Both the position numbers and the translations under genes were made by a program. 64,000 nucleotides of DNA, taken from Streptomyces pseudovenezuelae (GTDB lineage: Bacteria > Actinomycetota > Actinomycetes > Streptomycetales > Streptomycetaceae). The first letter of the stretch is position 1. Each line of letters begins with the position of its first letter. This document shows, one piece after another, positions 1-7,951 of the stretch. The notes below the pieces were generated by a model. That model ran no database searches. It saw nothing but the letters and a program-made list of their open reading frames with translations, and had not been told where the DNA came from. The stretch lies in the NCBI RefSeq assembly GCF_001513955.1, contig NZ_KQ948156.1, positions 1 through 64,000 on the forward strand, read 5' to 3'.

Positions 1-130
1 TGTTCCGGCAACATACTTGTTGCGTCACTCGGCAATAACTGCAGGTGGAGTCCGCTATTTCATTGCAACGGATCAGAAAGCAACGCAACGTCAGTCATGC
101 ATTCGTTGCAATGGATGAGAAGTGAACGCT
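1..130. promoter_or_regulatory. cluster of GCAAC/GTTGC motifs upstream of the deacetylase gene
   Basis: This gene-free stretch carries six copies of GCAAC or its complement. GCAAC (8-12) and GTTGC (19-23) form one inverted repeat. CATTGCAACG (61-70) and CGTTGCAATG (104-113) form a perfect 10-bp inverted pair 33 nt apart, and GCAACGCAAC lies at 80-89 between them. The two outer elements also read as direct repeats of the form TTGCAAYGGATSAGA. This looks like a multi-site operator, but the regulated gene could lie left of the window. I see nothing else convincing up to 368 apart from a doubtful 45-codon frame at 131-268. Confidence 0.4.
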
Positions 131-368
131 ATGTCGGAAGGAGGCGGCGGCGTTCACGATCCTGCGAAGGACGGTGAACGTTCCCTCCCGGCGACCGGCG
201 GGTCAACCCGTCCGTCCGCGCCTGCTGTCGGCCCGGTTGTCCGCGAAATCCCCCGGAATTGTCCTTGATCGGTAACGGACGCATCCCGCAGCCGCCGTTG
301 CCCGTCTAGTGGGGTGGTCACGGAGTGGCCAGGGAAACGACGAGTAACTGCGCGGGAGCGAGGCGGAC

Positions 369-1139
369 ATGGCACGGCACGGCGGGCGGGGCTGGAACAG
401 CAAGGTGCTCGGGGCGGCGCTCGGGGTGACGTTGCTCGCCGCCGGTGCCTCCGTGTGGACCGCGCAGGCCGACGCCGTCGGTGGCGCGTCGCCCAAGGCG
501 AACACAGCGGCCGGGGCGGGCAGTGCGGTGAAGCCGGTCGCCGTGTCCATCGTGCACGCCTCGGACAAGGGGGCCCGTGGCGTCAACATCACGATCGACG
601 ACGGACCCGACCCCGTATGGACCCCCCAAGTGCTCGACGTACTGCGGGAGTACGGGGTCAAGGCCACGTTCTGCATGGTGGGGACGCAGGCGCAGGCCCA
701 CCCGGAGCTGGTGAAGCAGGTGGTCGCCGCCGGGCACCGACTGTGCGACCACTCCGTGTCCCACGACACCACCATGGACAAGAAGTCCGAGACCTACCAG
801 TCGCAGCAGATACTCGACGCCGAGCGCATGATCACCCAGGCGTCCGGCGGTGTCCGGCCGATGTACTACCGGGCCCCCGGCGGCGCCTTCACCCCCTACA
901 GCCGCAAGCTGGCCGCTTCCCGGGGCATGCGTCCGCTGGGCTGGAACGTGGACTCCAAGGACTTCGAGCGGCCCGGCACGGACGCCATCGTCGCCACGGT
1001 CCAACGGGAACTGCCGGGTGGTCCGACCCTCCTCTTCCACGACGCGGGCGGCGACCGTTCCCAGACCGTCGAGGCCCTGCGCCGGATCCTGCCGTCACTC
1101 AGGGAGCAGGGTTACTCCTTCGGCTTCCCCGTGCGCTGA
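369..1139 (+). CDS. secreted polysaccharide deacetylase (NodB/CE4 family)
   Basis: Predicted zinc-dependent deacetylase of N-acetylated cell-surface glycan such as peptidoglycan or chitin oligomers. Residues 11-36 form a signal peptide or membrane anchor. The NodB motifs are in order: TIDDGPD with the catalytic and metal Asp pair D77/D78, DHSVSH with metal histidines H128 and H132, RAPGG, WNVDSKDF, and LLFHDAGG carrying the C-terminal His. The length (256 aa) is normal for a single-domain CE4 enzyme. It stands alone, convergent with the next gene. Substrate is not determinable from sequence. Confidence 0.9.
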   Translation: MARHGGRGWNSKVLGAALGVTLLAAGASVWTAQADAVGGASPKANTAAGAGSAVKPVAVSIVHASDKGARGVNITIDDGPDPVWTPQVLDVLREYGVKATFCMVGTQAQAHPELVKQVVAAGHRLCDHSVSHDTTMDKKSETYQSQQILDAERMITQASGGVRPMYYRAPGGAFTPYSRKLAASRGMRPLGWNVDSKDFERPGTDAIVATVQRELPGGPTLLFHDAGGDRSQTVEALRRILPSLREQGYSFGFPVR

Positions 1140-1174
1140 TTCCGGAAGCGGCGGGAGCGGTCCGCGAGCCTGTG

Positions 1175-1198
1175 GGCCGGGGGTCGGGGGTCGGGGGC
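1175..1198 (+). other. G-quadruplex-type G tract between convergent genes
   Basis: One GGG run (1175-1177) and three GGGGG runs (1180-1184, 1187-1191, 1194-1198) are separated by two-base loops (CC or TC). This meets the usual four-run definition of a G-quadruplex motif. It sits between the stops of two convergent genes, where it could pause polymerase. Formation is inference. Confidence 0.45.
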
Positions 1199-1203
1199 CG
1201 GCC

Positions 1204-1782
1204 CTACTCGACGAAGTCCGGTTGCCAGGGCAGGACCCGGAAGTCGCCGGTGCCGTTCTTCACGCGCTCGAACGGCGCCGAACTCACGCACTTGGGCAGG
1301 TCCTTGGTCTCCACGGGGCTGCCCACGGAGGCCCAGCTGTAGCCCAACCGGTCATGCCGGCTCAGGTCGTGAACGGTGAAGCCCACGCGCTTGCCCTTCG
1401 CTCCCGGCAGGTCGCTGCCGGTGATGACACCGGTGGCGACCGCGACCTTCCCACCGGTGACCAGGCAGTCGATCCGCCCCCTGGCCCAGGCGCCCTCGCC
1501 GTCGAGGTAGTGGCTGAAGCGGAACGTCCCGGTGGCCTTGGCCGGGTCCGTCCGGTGCTCGGCGGCGAGATGGGCGTCGAAGGTGAAGGTGATGTCGTCT
1601 CCCAGTGTCCGGGCGAGCTTGGCGGACCCGGTCAGAGCGGCGGCCTCCCGCGGCTTGGTGGGGGAGTCGGCCCCGGGGGAGCGGCCGGACGCGGTGGCGG
1701 AGGCGGTGCACGCGACGGTGATCAGGGCGGCGACGCCTGCGGCGACACGGATGCGGGCGGAGGCTGAGGCATTGCGGCTCAT
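1204..1782 (-). CDS. secreted hypothetical protein, Streptomyces 'repetin'-like
   Basis: A 192-aa protein. The start at 1782 was chosen because GAAGGA lies at ribosome-binding distance; longer frames upstream lack this. Residues 1-32 are a signal peptide with an Ala-rich core and an ATAS/GR cleavage region. The mature part has the pattern DITFTFDAHL, GTFRFSHYL, GRIDCLVTGG and HDRLGYSW, which I associate with secreted actinobacterial proteins often labelled repetin. Two Cys (in IDCL and PKCV) could form a disulphide outside the cell. No enzymatic motif is visible and the role is unknown. Confidence 0.7.
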   Translation of the reverse strand: MSRNASASARIRVAAGVAALITVACTASATASGRSPGADSPTKPREAAALTGSAKLARTLGDDITFTFDAHLAAEHRTDPAKATGTFRFSHYLDGEGAWARGRIDCLVTGGKVAVATGVITGSDLPGAKGKRVGFTVHDLSRHDRLGYSWASVGSPVETKDLPKCVSSAPFERVKNGTGDFRVLPWQPDFVE

Positions 1783-1986
1783 CGCTGGTCCTTCCTCGTG
1801 GATGACGCCCGTACGCTGCGGGCGTTCGCCTCCCCAGCCTCCCGTGAGCTGACGGCACCTCACATCGCCCGCCGAGCTGACGTATCGCTCCCTCGCCCGG
1901 CGCACACCGCTGACCGCCGTGCGCCCGGAGAGGTACGTCCGCCTGCACCTGCGGTCCCACCCCGCACCCCGCCAGCTGTGACGCAC

Positions 1987-3027
1987 CTACCCGTAGAGGG
2001 TGTGTGTGCCGTCCTCTCTGTCACCGGCGTGTTGTTGTTCGGACGAGGTTCCCAGCCAGTCGTCGATGCGGACGACCGCGTTCTTGACCATTGCGCGCGG
2101 GGCGCCTGACGCTTCGACCGAGACGCGGGCCGTCCCGGCGAGTTGGGCGTCGCTGAGCCCCAGGGTCGTGCGGGCGGATTCGTACTCGTCCAGCAGGCCG
2201 GCGCCGAACAGAAGCGGGTCGTCGGCGTTGAGCGTGCAGCGCACACCGGCTCGCAGCAGAAGCGGGAGGGGGTGGACGGACAGGGATCCCACGACACCGA
2301 GGGCGACGTTGGAGGTGGGGCAGACGTCCAGGACGACGCCGTCCGCCGCCAGGCGCGCGAGGAGGGCCGGATCCTCAATGGCTCGTACACCGTGGGCGAT
2401 TCGTCGCGCCCCGAGCACATCGAGTGCGGAGCGCACACTCGCCGGACCGGCGAGTTCACCGGCGTGCGGAGCGGAAATCAGCCCGGCTTCACGGGCGATG
2501 GCGAATGCCTCGGCGAACGGCCCGGGAGGATGGTGGGCCTCGTCGCCGGCCAGACCGAAGGCGACCACGCCGCTGTCCGCCCGAAGTGCCGCGAGGCGGG
2601 CCGTCTCGACAGCCTGCGCGGGATCCCCGTTGCGCCGGGCGAACATCAGGACGCCGAAACCGATCCCCAGCCGGGCGGCAGTCCCGCGCCCCTCGTCGAT
2701 CACCAGATCCAGCAGGTCGAGCGCGGCCTTCGGATCGTCCACGTAGGTCAGAGGATTGAGATGCGGCTCGACCCAGACCGCCCCGTCCGCGGCGGCGTCC
2801 TCGACCACCTCGCGCACCAGCCGCAGCAGGTTCTGGCGAGGGCCCTCGCGTACCAGCCGGGCGGCGGCGCGATACAGGGAGGTGAAGTCCTCGAAGGACG
2901 TGAACCCGCCCCGCGCGTCAGGCTGTTGGCCGTCCTCGTCCAGGAGTTCCCTGAACGTGGCGGGACGCATCGCGCCTTCGAGGTGGAGATGCAGATGGGC
3001 CTTGGGCAGCTGGGCCAGGTCGCGCAT
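1987..3027 (-). CDS. add: adenosine deaminase
   Basis: Converts adenosine or deoxyadenosine to inosine with a metal-activated water, in purine salvage in the cytoplasm. The N-terminal HLHLHLEG (metal ligands near H13 and H15), the internal PHAGE box (catalytic Glu), the HG of RRIAHGVRA, and LNADDP near the C-terminus (metal Asp pair) match the family. The length of 346 aa is typical. It is unlinked to other nucleoside genes here. Streptomyces usually carry several paralogues, so an adenine or 6-aminofutalosine deaminase subtype is possible. Confidence 0.88.
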   Translation of the reverse strand: MRDLAQLPKAHLHLHLEGAMRPATFRELLDEDGQQPDARGGFTSFEDFTSLYRAAARLVREGPRQNLLRLVREVVEDAAADGAVWVEPHLNPLTYVDDPKAALDLLDLVIDEGRGTAARLGIGFGVLMFARRNGDPAQAVETARLAALRADSGVVAFGLAGDEAHHPPGPFAEAFAIAREAGLISAPHAGELAGPASVRSALDVLGARRIAHGVRAIEDPALLARLAADGVVLDVCPTSNVALGVVGSLSVHPLPLLLRAGVRCTLNADDPLLFGAGLLDEYESARTTLGLSDAQLAGTARVSVEASGAPRAMVKNAVVRIDDWLGTSSEQQHAGDREDGTHTLYG

Positions 3028-3068
3028 GGTGCCTCACCCTACGGCTGCCCGGGACGCCGTGGGGCACG

Positions 3069-3290
3069 TCATCCGTCCTCGGTGTCCTGCCCCTCCCAGC
3101 GCAGCAGGTCACCCGGTTGGCATTCGAGCACCTCGCACAGTGCGGCGAGCGTCGCGAAACGTACCGCCTTGGCGCGGCCGTTCTTGAGCACCGCCAGGTT
3201 GGCCGGCGTGATCCCGACGCGGTCCGCGAGCTCGCCCACGGACATCTTCCGCTTGGCCAGCATCACGTCGATGTCGACGGCGATCGGCAT
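3069..3290 (-). CDS. small XRE/Cro-type HTH regulator (YozG-like)
   Basis: A 73-aa protein that is almost entirely one helix-turn-helix: MSVGELADRVGITPANLAVLKNG holds the two HTH helices, followed by the dimer-forming LAALCEVLECQPGDLL. Its start overlaps the stop of the preceding DUF2975 gene as TGATG, implying translational coupling. Small XRE proteins of this kind are regularly paired with DUF2975 membrane proteins (YoaS/YozG arrangement in Bacillus). It is the obvious candidate to bind the twin inverted repeats at 3792-3833 and to autoregulate the operon. Confidence 0.85.
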   Translation of the reverse strand: MPIAVDIDVMLAKRKMSVGELADRVGITPANLAVLKNGRAKAVRFATLAALCEVLECQPGDLLRWEGQDTEDG

Positions 3291-3781
3291 CAGATCACCT
3301 CGGACAGTTCGGCCTGCAGCTGCGCCGCTTCGGCGTCACGCGCGACGGCCTGGGCGAGCAGCATCCGCAGCACGTACACGATGAGAGCCACCCCCAGGAT
3401 GGCCACGCCGATGCCGCCCATGATGACGCTGACGCCAGGATCGTCCCGCTGGCCCGGCGCGTTGACGGCGGTGACGGCGAACCACACGAGGGCGGCCGCC
3501 ACGATCGCGCCGATCACGCCGTCGACGTACCGGAAGGCGGCGTGGGAGAACACGGTGCCGCGTCGCACCATCGTCACCAGGCGGCCCACGCACACTACGG
3601 CGACCTGGACCGACACCATGCCCAGGACCGTGATCACACGCAGCGCGGTCAGCGGGAGCGTTCCGTCCTCCGGGTCCTTCCCGCTGACCAGCGTCCACAC
3701 CATCAACGCCTGTACGAGCACGGTGCCGACCAGCACCAGCAGGAGTACGGCGCGCAGCGCACCGACAGCCAGCTTTCCCAT
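3290..3781 (-). CDS. DUF2975 integral membrane protein
   Basis: A 163-aa protein with four predicted membrane helices (about residues 8-30, 48-70, 88-108 and 120-143) and the DUF2975 pattern, including the LVTMVRRGTVFSHAAFRYVDG loop between helices 2 and 3. The function of the family is unknown. AAGGGTGAGG lies 5' of the ATG. It is first gene of a two-gene operon with the XRE regulator. The promoter is TTGCGC-N17-TAGGTT, with one operator between its hexamers and one over the leader. Confidence 0.85.
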   Translation of the reverse strand: MGKLAVGALRAVLLLVLVGTVLVQALMVWTLVSGKDPEDGTLPLTALRVITVLGMVSVQVAVVCVGRLVTMVRRGTVFSHAAFRYVDGVIGAIVAAALVWFAVTAVNAPGQRDDPGVSVIMGGIGVAILGVALIVYVLRMLLAQAVARDAEAAQLQAELSEVI

Positions 3782-3791
3782 GACCTCACCC

Positions 3792-3833
3792 TTCCATCGA
3801 CTTGCGATGGAAACCTATCGACTTTCGATAGGT
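3792..3833 (-). promoter_or_regulatory. tandem 21-bp operators inside the DUF2975/XRE promoter
   Basis: Two perfect inverted repeats abut with no gap. Repeat 1 (3792-3812) has arms TTCCATCG and CGATGGAA around ACTTG. Repeat 2 (3813-3833) has arms ACCTATCG and CGATAGGT around ACTTT. The shared core is ATCG-ACTTK-CGAT. On the minus strand the likely promoter is TTGCGC (3835-3840), 17-bp spacer, TAGGTT (3812-3817). Repeat 2 therefore lies in the spacer and repeat 1 over the start site, an ideal repressor arrangement. Confidence 0.75.
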
Positions 3834-3923
3834 TGCGCAAGGGCTGCGGATGGCGGGAGCGGCGGCGATCCCGTGTGGCGGCTATCCCGTGCGGCGGCGA
3901 GGCGCCCCCTGTTTCCTCCTCCG

Positions 3924-4343
3924 TCAGGCGTCCCGTGGCGCGGTGAGACGCCGGAGCAGATCGAGCAGGGTCGCGCGGTCCGTGTCGGGCAGGGCGGAGA
4001 AGCAGTCGGCGAGCACCTTGTCGGCCACCCTGCGGCCCGCCGCCAGGACCTGCTCGCCGGCCGGTGTGAGGTGGTGTTCGATGCGTCGGCCGTGTCCAGG
4101 CCGGCGCTCCACGAGCTCCTGGCCGGTGAGGCGGCCGGCGAGCGTGCCGAAGGCCTGCTCGGTCTGGAAGGTCGCCGCGGCCAGCTCGCGGGCGGATGCC
4201 CCGGGGGAGCGGCCGATCGCGCGCAGCGCGTCCCACTGGGCCAGGGTCGTGCCGACGGACTGGAGGGCGCTGTCGAGGGCCCTGTGCTGTCGGTACTGGG
4301 CCTGCTTGACCGCTCGTCCGAGTTCTTGCAGCTCACCGTGCAT
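3924..4343 (-). CDS. MarR family transcriptional regulator
   Basis: A 139-aa winged-helix regulator. The DNA-binding part runs ARELAAATFQTEQAFGTLAGRLTGQELVERRPGHGRRIEHHLT, with the wing at RPGHGRR. Flanking helices 1 and 5-6 give the MarR dimer. It is divergent from an alpha/beta-hydrolase gene 56 bp away and presumably represses it, and itself, through the AAGCTAGCTT palindrome in between. The ligand is unknown. Confidence 0.85.
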   Translation of the reverse strand: MHGELQELGRAVKQAQYRQHRALDSALQSVGTTLAQWDALRAIGRSPGASARELAAATFQTEQAFGTLAGRLTGQELVERRPGHGRRIEHHLTPAGEQVLAAGRRVADKVLADCFSALPDTDRATLLDLLRRLTAPRDA

Positions 4344-4365
4344 GCGATGAGTCTACGCCATGACC

Positions 4366-4375
4366 AAGCTAGCTT
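4366..4375. promoter_or_regulatory. AAGCTAGCTT palindrome in the MarR/hydrolase intergenic region
   Basis: A perfect 10-bp palindrome followed by the AT-rich TATATAAA in a 56-bp gap between divergent genes. Position and symmetry suggest a MarR operator overlapping both promoters. TAGTTA at 4389-4394 could be the -10 of a leaderless hydrolase transcript starting at its ATG. Confidence 0.5.
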
Positions 4376-4399
4376 ATATAAAGATGTTTAGTTACAGTG

Positions 4400-5200
4400 A
4401 TGGGCATGTCCCTCAACGCGTCAGCCATGTACCCCGACCTGTCCCTCACCCTGTCCGAGGCCGGAGCGGGCAGGCCCGTCCTGATCCTGCACGGCGGTGG
4501 AGGCCCGGCCACCGTCGCCGGTCTCGCCCGGCATCTGTCCGGCGCCGCGCACACGATCACCCCCGTGCACCCCGGCTGGGACGGCACCCACCGTCCCGCT
4601 GGGCTCACCGGTGTCGACGACCTCGCGCTCGTCTACCTGAACCTTCTGCGCGAGCGCCGACTGCGCGATGTTCTCGTCGTCGGCTCCTCCCTCGGGGGCT
4701 GGGTGGCCGCCGACATGGCGTCGCGCGACAGCACGGGAAGCATCACCGGCCTCGTCCTGATCGACGCCGTGGGCATACGGGTCGAGACCGAACCGATCAC
4801 CGACTTCTTCGCCCTTGACGCCCGGGGCGTCGCGGAGCACTCCTGGCACGACCCGGAGCGCTACCACCTCGATCCGGCCGACATCCCGGCCGACGAACTC
4901 GCGCGCAGACAGGCCAACATGGCCACCATGCGCATCCTCGCCGGCGACCCCTACATGCACGACCCCGCGCTGCTGCCCCGGCTGGGAGGGATCCAGGTGC
5001 CCACGCTCCTGCTCTGGGGCGAGAGCGACCGCGTCGTCACTCCCGCGTACGGCGCCGTGTACGCCGACGCGTTCGGCGACGGCCGACTGGAGGTCGTCCC
5101 CGAGGCCGGTCACCTCCCGCAGATCGAACAGCCGGACGCCACCTTCGCGCTCATCGACGCGCACCTTCGCCGGACGACCGGCACTTCGCGTCAGCATTGA
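4400..5200 (+). CDS. alpha/beta-fold hydrolase
   Basis: A 266-aa cytoplasmic serine hydrolase of the MhpC/epoxide-hydrolase-like class. It has the oxyanion HGGGGP, the nucleophile elbow GSSLGGW (Ser in the second position after Gly), the acid in LLWGESDRV and the histidine in EAGHLPQIEQP, so the triad is complete. The start is uncertain among GTG 4397, ATG 4400 and ATG 4406; none has a clear Shine-Dalgarno, and a leaderless mRNA from 4400 is plausible. Regulation by the divergent MarR gene is inferred. The substrate is unknown. Confidence 0.85.
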   Translation: MGMSLNASAMYPDLSLTLSEAGAGRPVLILHGGGGPATVAGLARHLSGAAHTITPVHPGWDGTHRPAGLTGVDDLALVYLNLLRERRLRDVLVVGSSLGGWVAADMASRDSTGSITGLVLIDAVGIRVETEPITDFFALDARGVAEHSWHDPERYHLDPADIPADELARRQANMATMRILAGDPYMHDPALLPRLGGIQVPTLLLWGESDRVVTPAYGAVYADAFGDGRLEVVPEAGHLPQIEQPDATFALIDAHLRRTTGTSRQH

Positions 5201-5406
5201 GCGACTTCGCGTCAGCACTGAGCGAGCGCGCCCCCGGCGGGGAGGGGCCAGTGTCCGCACCTATGTCACCGGGCTCCCCCGTCCGCTGCTCTCTCTCGTC
5301 CTGACATCCCGGCTTTCAGGGGTGGGACGACGTGCCCTGGGTAGCCGCCTGTGTACGCAGGCCGCGCTGTACCGAAGTGGTCGTCGACCTTCCGGGGAGG
5401 ACCGTC

Positions 5407-5556
5407 ATGCCAGGCATGTTGGAGAAGATCAAGCAGTTCAGCAGGAGCCCGCAGGGGCGGCGAGCCGCTGAGCAGGTGCGCCGTGCCTCGGCCGATCCGC
5501 GCCGCCGGGCGCAGGCGCGCCAACTGCTCGGCAAGCTCCGTGGACGGAGCCGCTGA
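5407..5556 (+). CDS. small basic protein, conserved in actinomycetes
   Basis: A 49-aa protein preceded by GGGGAGG at good spacing. It is Arg- and Gln-rich and mostly helical, with the pattern MLEKIKQFSRSPQGRRAAEQ and DPRRRAQARQLLGKLRG. I recall small Streptomyces hypotheticals with the same 'SPQGRR ... DPR' layout. The strong positive charge could mean nucleic-acid or membrane association, but no function is established. Confidence 0.6.
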   Translation: MPGMLEKIKQFSRSPQGRRAAEQVRRASADPRRRAQARQLLGKLRGRSR

Positions 5557-5730
5557 GACGGGCAGAGGTCACGCCGCCGGGTTTCCGAGCGGTCCGCGCG
5601 AGCGCTGCGCGGGCCGCTCGGAGGCGGCCGTAGGAGCGAGACCCCGCTCCCTGCATCCGTACGCACCGCCGCTGACGAAGAAGAGTGACCAGGCGTGCGC
5701 ACCCGGGCCGGGGAAGGAGGCGCGTGGCGG

Positions 5731-6588
5731 ATGACCGACCTTCGTGATCGGCTGGGCAGAGCCGTGTTCCGGCGGGTCGCCGGTCCGGACGGACCGGCCA
5801 ACCGCGCCCGCATTCACGACACGCCCGGGCCCCGGTGGTTCGGCCCCGAGCGTCCCATCCGCACCGTCCATGGTGACGCGTCGATGTTCATCGGCGGACT
5901 GAGCGCTCTCCTCCTGCAGTCCCTGCATCCGACGGCCATGGCCGCGGTGTCCGCGCACTCCGGGTTCCGCGGTGATCCCTGGGGCCGCTTGCAGCGCACC
6001 AGCACCTTCCTGGCCGTCACGACCTACGGCACCGCCACCGACGCCGAGGACGCCGTCGCGCGGGTGCGGAGCATTCACGAGCGGGTGCGGGGGACGACGG
6101 CCGACGGACTCGCGTACCACGCCGCGGACCCGCACCTGCTGGGCTGGGTCCACGCCTCCGAGACCGACAGCTTCCTGCGCGCGCACGAACGCTACGGAGC
6201 CCGCCCGCTCGACGCGGCGGGGTACGACGACTACGTGGCCGACACCGCGCGGGTGGCTGAGGCCCTCGGCGTGGTGGATCCGCCCCGCGACCGCCGGGCC
6301 CTGGCCGACTGTCTGGCCTCGTACCGGCCGGAGCTGCGGGCGACCCCGGACGCCTGGGCCGCCGCCCGGTTCCTGCTGCTGCACCCACCCCTGCCGCTCG
6401 CCGTGCGGCCCTTCTACGGCGTTCTGGCGGCCAACGCGGTCGCCCTGCTTCCGCCGTGGGCACGGAGCGTGCTACGACTGCCCCGCATCCCTGTCGTGGA
6501 GGGTCTCGCCGTCCAGCCCTCGGGTCTGCTGCTGACGCACACCATCCGCTGGGCCATGACCTCGGGGGCGCGTTCCCGGACCGAGTGA
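5731..6588 (+). CDS. oxygenase MpaB family protein (DUF2236)
   Basis: A 285-aa member of the MpaB/latex-clearing-protein fold, which in characterised members holds a b-type haem. Supporting segments are IRTVHGDASMFIGGLSALLLQSLHPTAM, the GDPWGRLQRTSTFLAVTTYG block and WVHASETDSFLRAHERYG, whose histidines are the expected haem and active-site positions. ATG 5731 is chosen because AAGGAGG (5714-5720) precedes it; a GTG at 5695 would add 12 residues without such a site. The substrate is unknown. Confidence 0.8.
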   Translation: MTDLRDRLGRAVFRRVAGPDGPANRARIHDTPGPRWFGPERPIRTVHGDASMFIGGLSALLLQSLHPTAMAAVSAHSGFRGDPWGRLQRTSTFLAVTTYGTATDAEDAVARVRSIHERVRGTTADGLAYHAADPHLLGWVHASETDSFLRAHERYGARPLDAAGYDDYVADTARVAEALGVVDPPRDRRALADCLASYRPELRATPDAWAAARFLLLHPPLPLAVRPFYGVLAANAVALLPPWARSVLRLPRIPVVEGLAVQPSGLLLTHTIRWAMTSGARSRTE

Positions 6589-6592
6589 GGCG

Positions 6593-6612
6593 AGAAAAGG
6601 GTTTCCCAAGTG
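6593..6612. promoter_or_regulatory. degenerate copy of the LacI operator region, 3' of the repressor gene
   Basis: AGAAAAGGGTTTCCCAAGTG resembles the operator sequence at 7829-7849: both start AGAAAA and end TTTCCCAAGTG. The two copies flank the lacI-type gene. It might be an auxiliary operator or the relic of a duplication. Confidence 0.35.
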
Positions 6613-6670
6613 GGCCACAGTCGCTTGACCGGCCCTCCCCGGCGCGCTCTCCGCCCGCCGGGCCCGCGCG

Positions 6671-7690
6671 TCAGGACGACTCGCGCACCACGAGACGGCA
6701 GGGGACCGTGTGCCGCCCGGGTTCCGGCTGGGCGCCGATGGCGTCGAGCAGCCGCAGGGCGGCCTGGCGGCCGATCTCGGAGAGGTTCGTGTCGATCGTG
6801 GTGAGCGGGGGCCGGCAGGCCAGGGCCATGATGTCCCAGTTGTCGTAGCCCACGATCGCGATCTTGCCCGGCACGTCCAGCCCGCTCTCGCGCAAGGTGT
6901 CGGCGACGCCCCTGGCGATCTGGTCGTTGCCGCAGAAGAACGCGTCCGTGTCCGGGGCGATGCGCAGGACCGCCTCCGCCGCGCGGCGCCCCCACGCCTC
7001 GCTCCACTCGCCGAAGTGGACACGCCCGGTGGCGAGTTCGAGCGAGGAGTGCTCCAGCAGCTCGACGGTGTGGCGGGCGCGGTCCTGGGCGGCCGCGTGG
7101 TGTGCCGGGCCGGTGACATGTGCGATCCGGGTGCGTCCGGTCGCCAGCAGATGTTCGACGGCCAGCTGTGCTCCACTGAGGTCGTCCGACACGACGGAGA
7201 TGTCGTCCGGGTCCGTGGACGGCGAGAGCGCGTAGACCGTCGGGATCGGCTCGATGCCCTTCAGGGGCGGCCTCGGGTCGGTGCGGCGGCCGGTGACGAT
7301 GATGCCGTCCACCCGCCGGTCCATGAGGTTGCGCAGATGATGCTGCTCGCGGATGGCGTCCCCGCGGGTGTCGCACAGCAGCACCGAGATCTTCCCGGCG
7401 CCGAGCGCGTCCTCGGCGCCGAGCAGGACGGGGGTGCTGAAGCGGCCGATGCCGTCGGTCGTCATCAGGCCGACGGTCCAGCTGCGGCCCGTGTGCAGGC
7501 TCTGCGCGTGCTGGTTGGGACGGAAGTCGAGCTGCTCCACGGCGGCCAGGACCCGTTGCCGTGTCTCGGGCCGCATCCTGCCGTTGCCGTTGAGCGCCTT
7601 GGAGGCCGTTCCGACACTGACGCCGGCCAGCTTGGCCACATCGGCGAGCTTTGCCCGTCCGGCGGCAGGGGAATCCGGAGCAGCGGTCAC
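6671..7690 (-). CDS. LacI family transcriptional repressor
   Basis: A 339-aa regulator with N-terminal HTH and hinge (KLADVAKLAGVSVGTASKALNG, residues about 14-35) and a periplasmic-binding-protein-like sugar domain. The GTG start at 7690 is supported by AGGAAAAGGA six bases upstream. The protein is divergent from the GH127 gene, and a perfect AAAACGTTTT core lies at that gene's start site, so it most likely represses the arabinoside uptake operon and is released by a sugar from the substrate. Inducer identity is inference. Confidence 0.9.
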   Translation of the reverse strand: MTAAPDSPAAGRAKLADVAKLAGVSVGTASKALNGNGRMRPETRQRVLAAVEQLDFRPNQHAQSLHTGRSWTVGLMTTDGIGRFSTPVLLGAEDALGAGKISVLLCDTRGDAIREQHHLRNLMDRRVDGIIVTGRRTDPRPPLKGIEPIPTVYALSPSTDPDDISVVSDDLSGAQLAVEHLLATGRTRIAHVTGPAHHAAAQDRARHTVELLEHSSLELATGRVHFGEWSEAWGRRAAEAVLRIAPDTDAFFCGNDQIARGVADTLRESGLDVPGKIAIVGYDNWDIMALACRPPLTTIDTNLSEIGRQAALRLLDAIGAQPEPGRHTVPCRLVVRESS

Positions 7691-7793
7691 GCGCAATCCT
7701 TTTCCTGAAGAGGGTCGGCGCTGTACATCCTGGCACCGTTCCCGCGCACGGGCCAGTCCTGCCCGGGGCCAGGAAAATACTCGGTCGTACCTC

Positions 7794-7822
7794 TTGACTC
7801 GTACGCACCAGCTCTCTACTTT
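7794..7822 (+). promoter_or_regulatory. sigma-70-type promoter of the GH127 operon
   Basis: TTGACT (7794-7799) and TACTTT (7817-7822) are separated by exactly 17 bp, close to the Streptomyces vegetative consensus. Transcription would start near 7829, directly on the LacI operator. Confidence 0.7.
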
Positions 7823-7828
7823 TCCGGC

Positions 7829-7849
7829 AGAAAAACGTTTTCCCAAGTG
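7829..7849. promoter_or_regulatory. LacI-type operator at the GH127 transcription start
   Basis: Contains the perfect palindrome AAAACGTTTT (7832-7841) with a central CG, the usual LacI/GalR operator form, embedded in AGAAAAACGTTTTCCC. It sits at the predicted +1 of the GH127 promoter and 139 bp from the divergent repressor gene start. Confidence 0.75.
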
Positions 7850-7951
7850 AGTCCGGAAAGCGGGCCACCGCCTGCCCGACGCTGCCGACACCGTGGCACC
7901 GGAAGTGCACCGTATCCCCGGCCCGCGCCCCATCCAACTGTTCGGAGAGCC

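Noticed and set aside
131..268. 45-codon frame starting at ATG 131
   Set aside because: No convincing Shine-Dalgarno spacing, composition like non-coding DNA and no recognisable similarity; kept only as a possibility.
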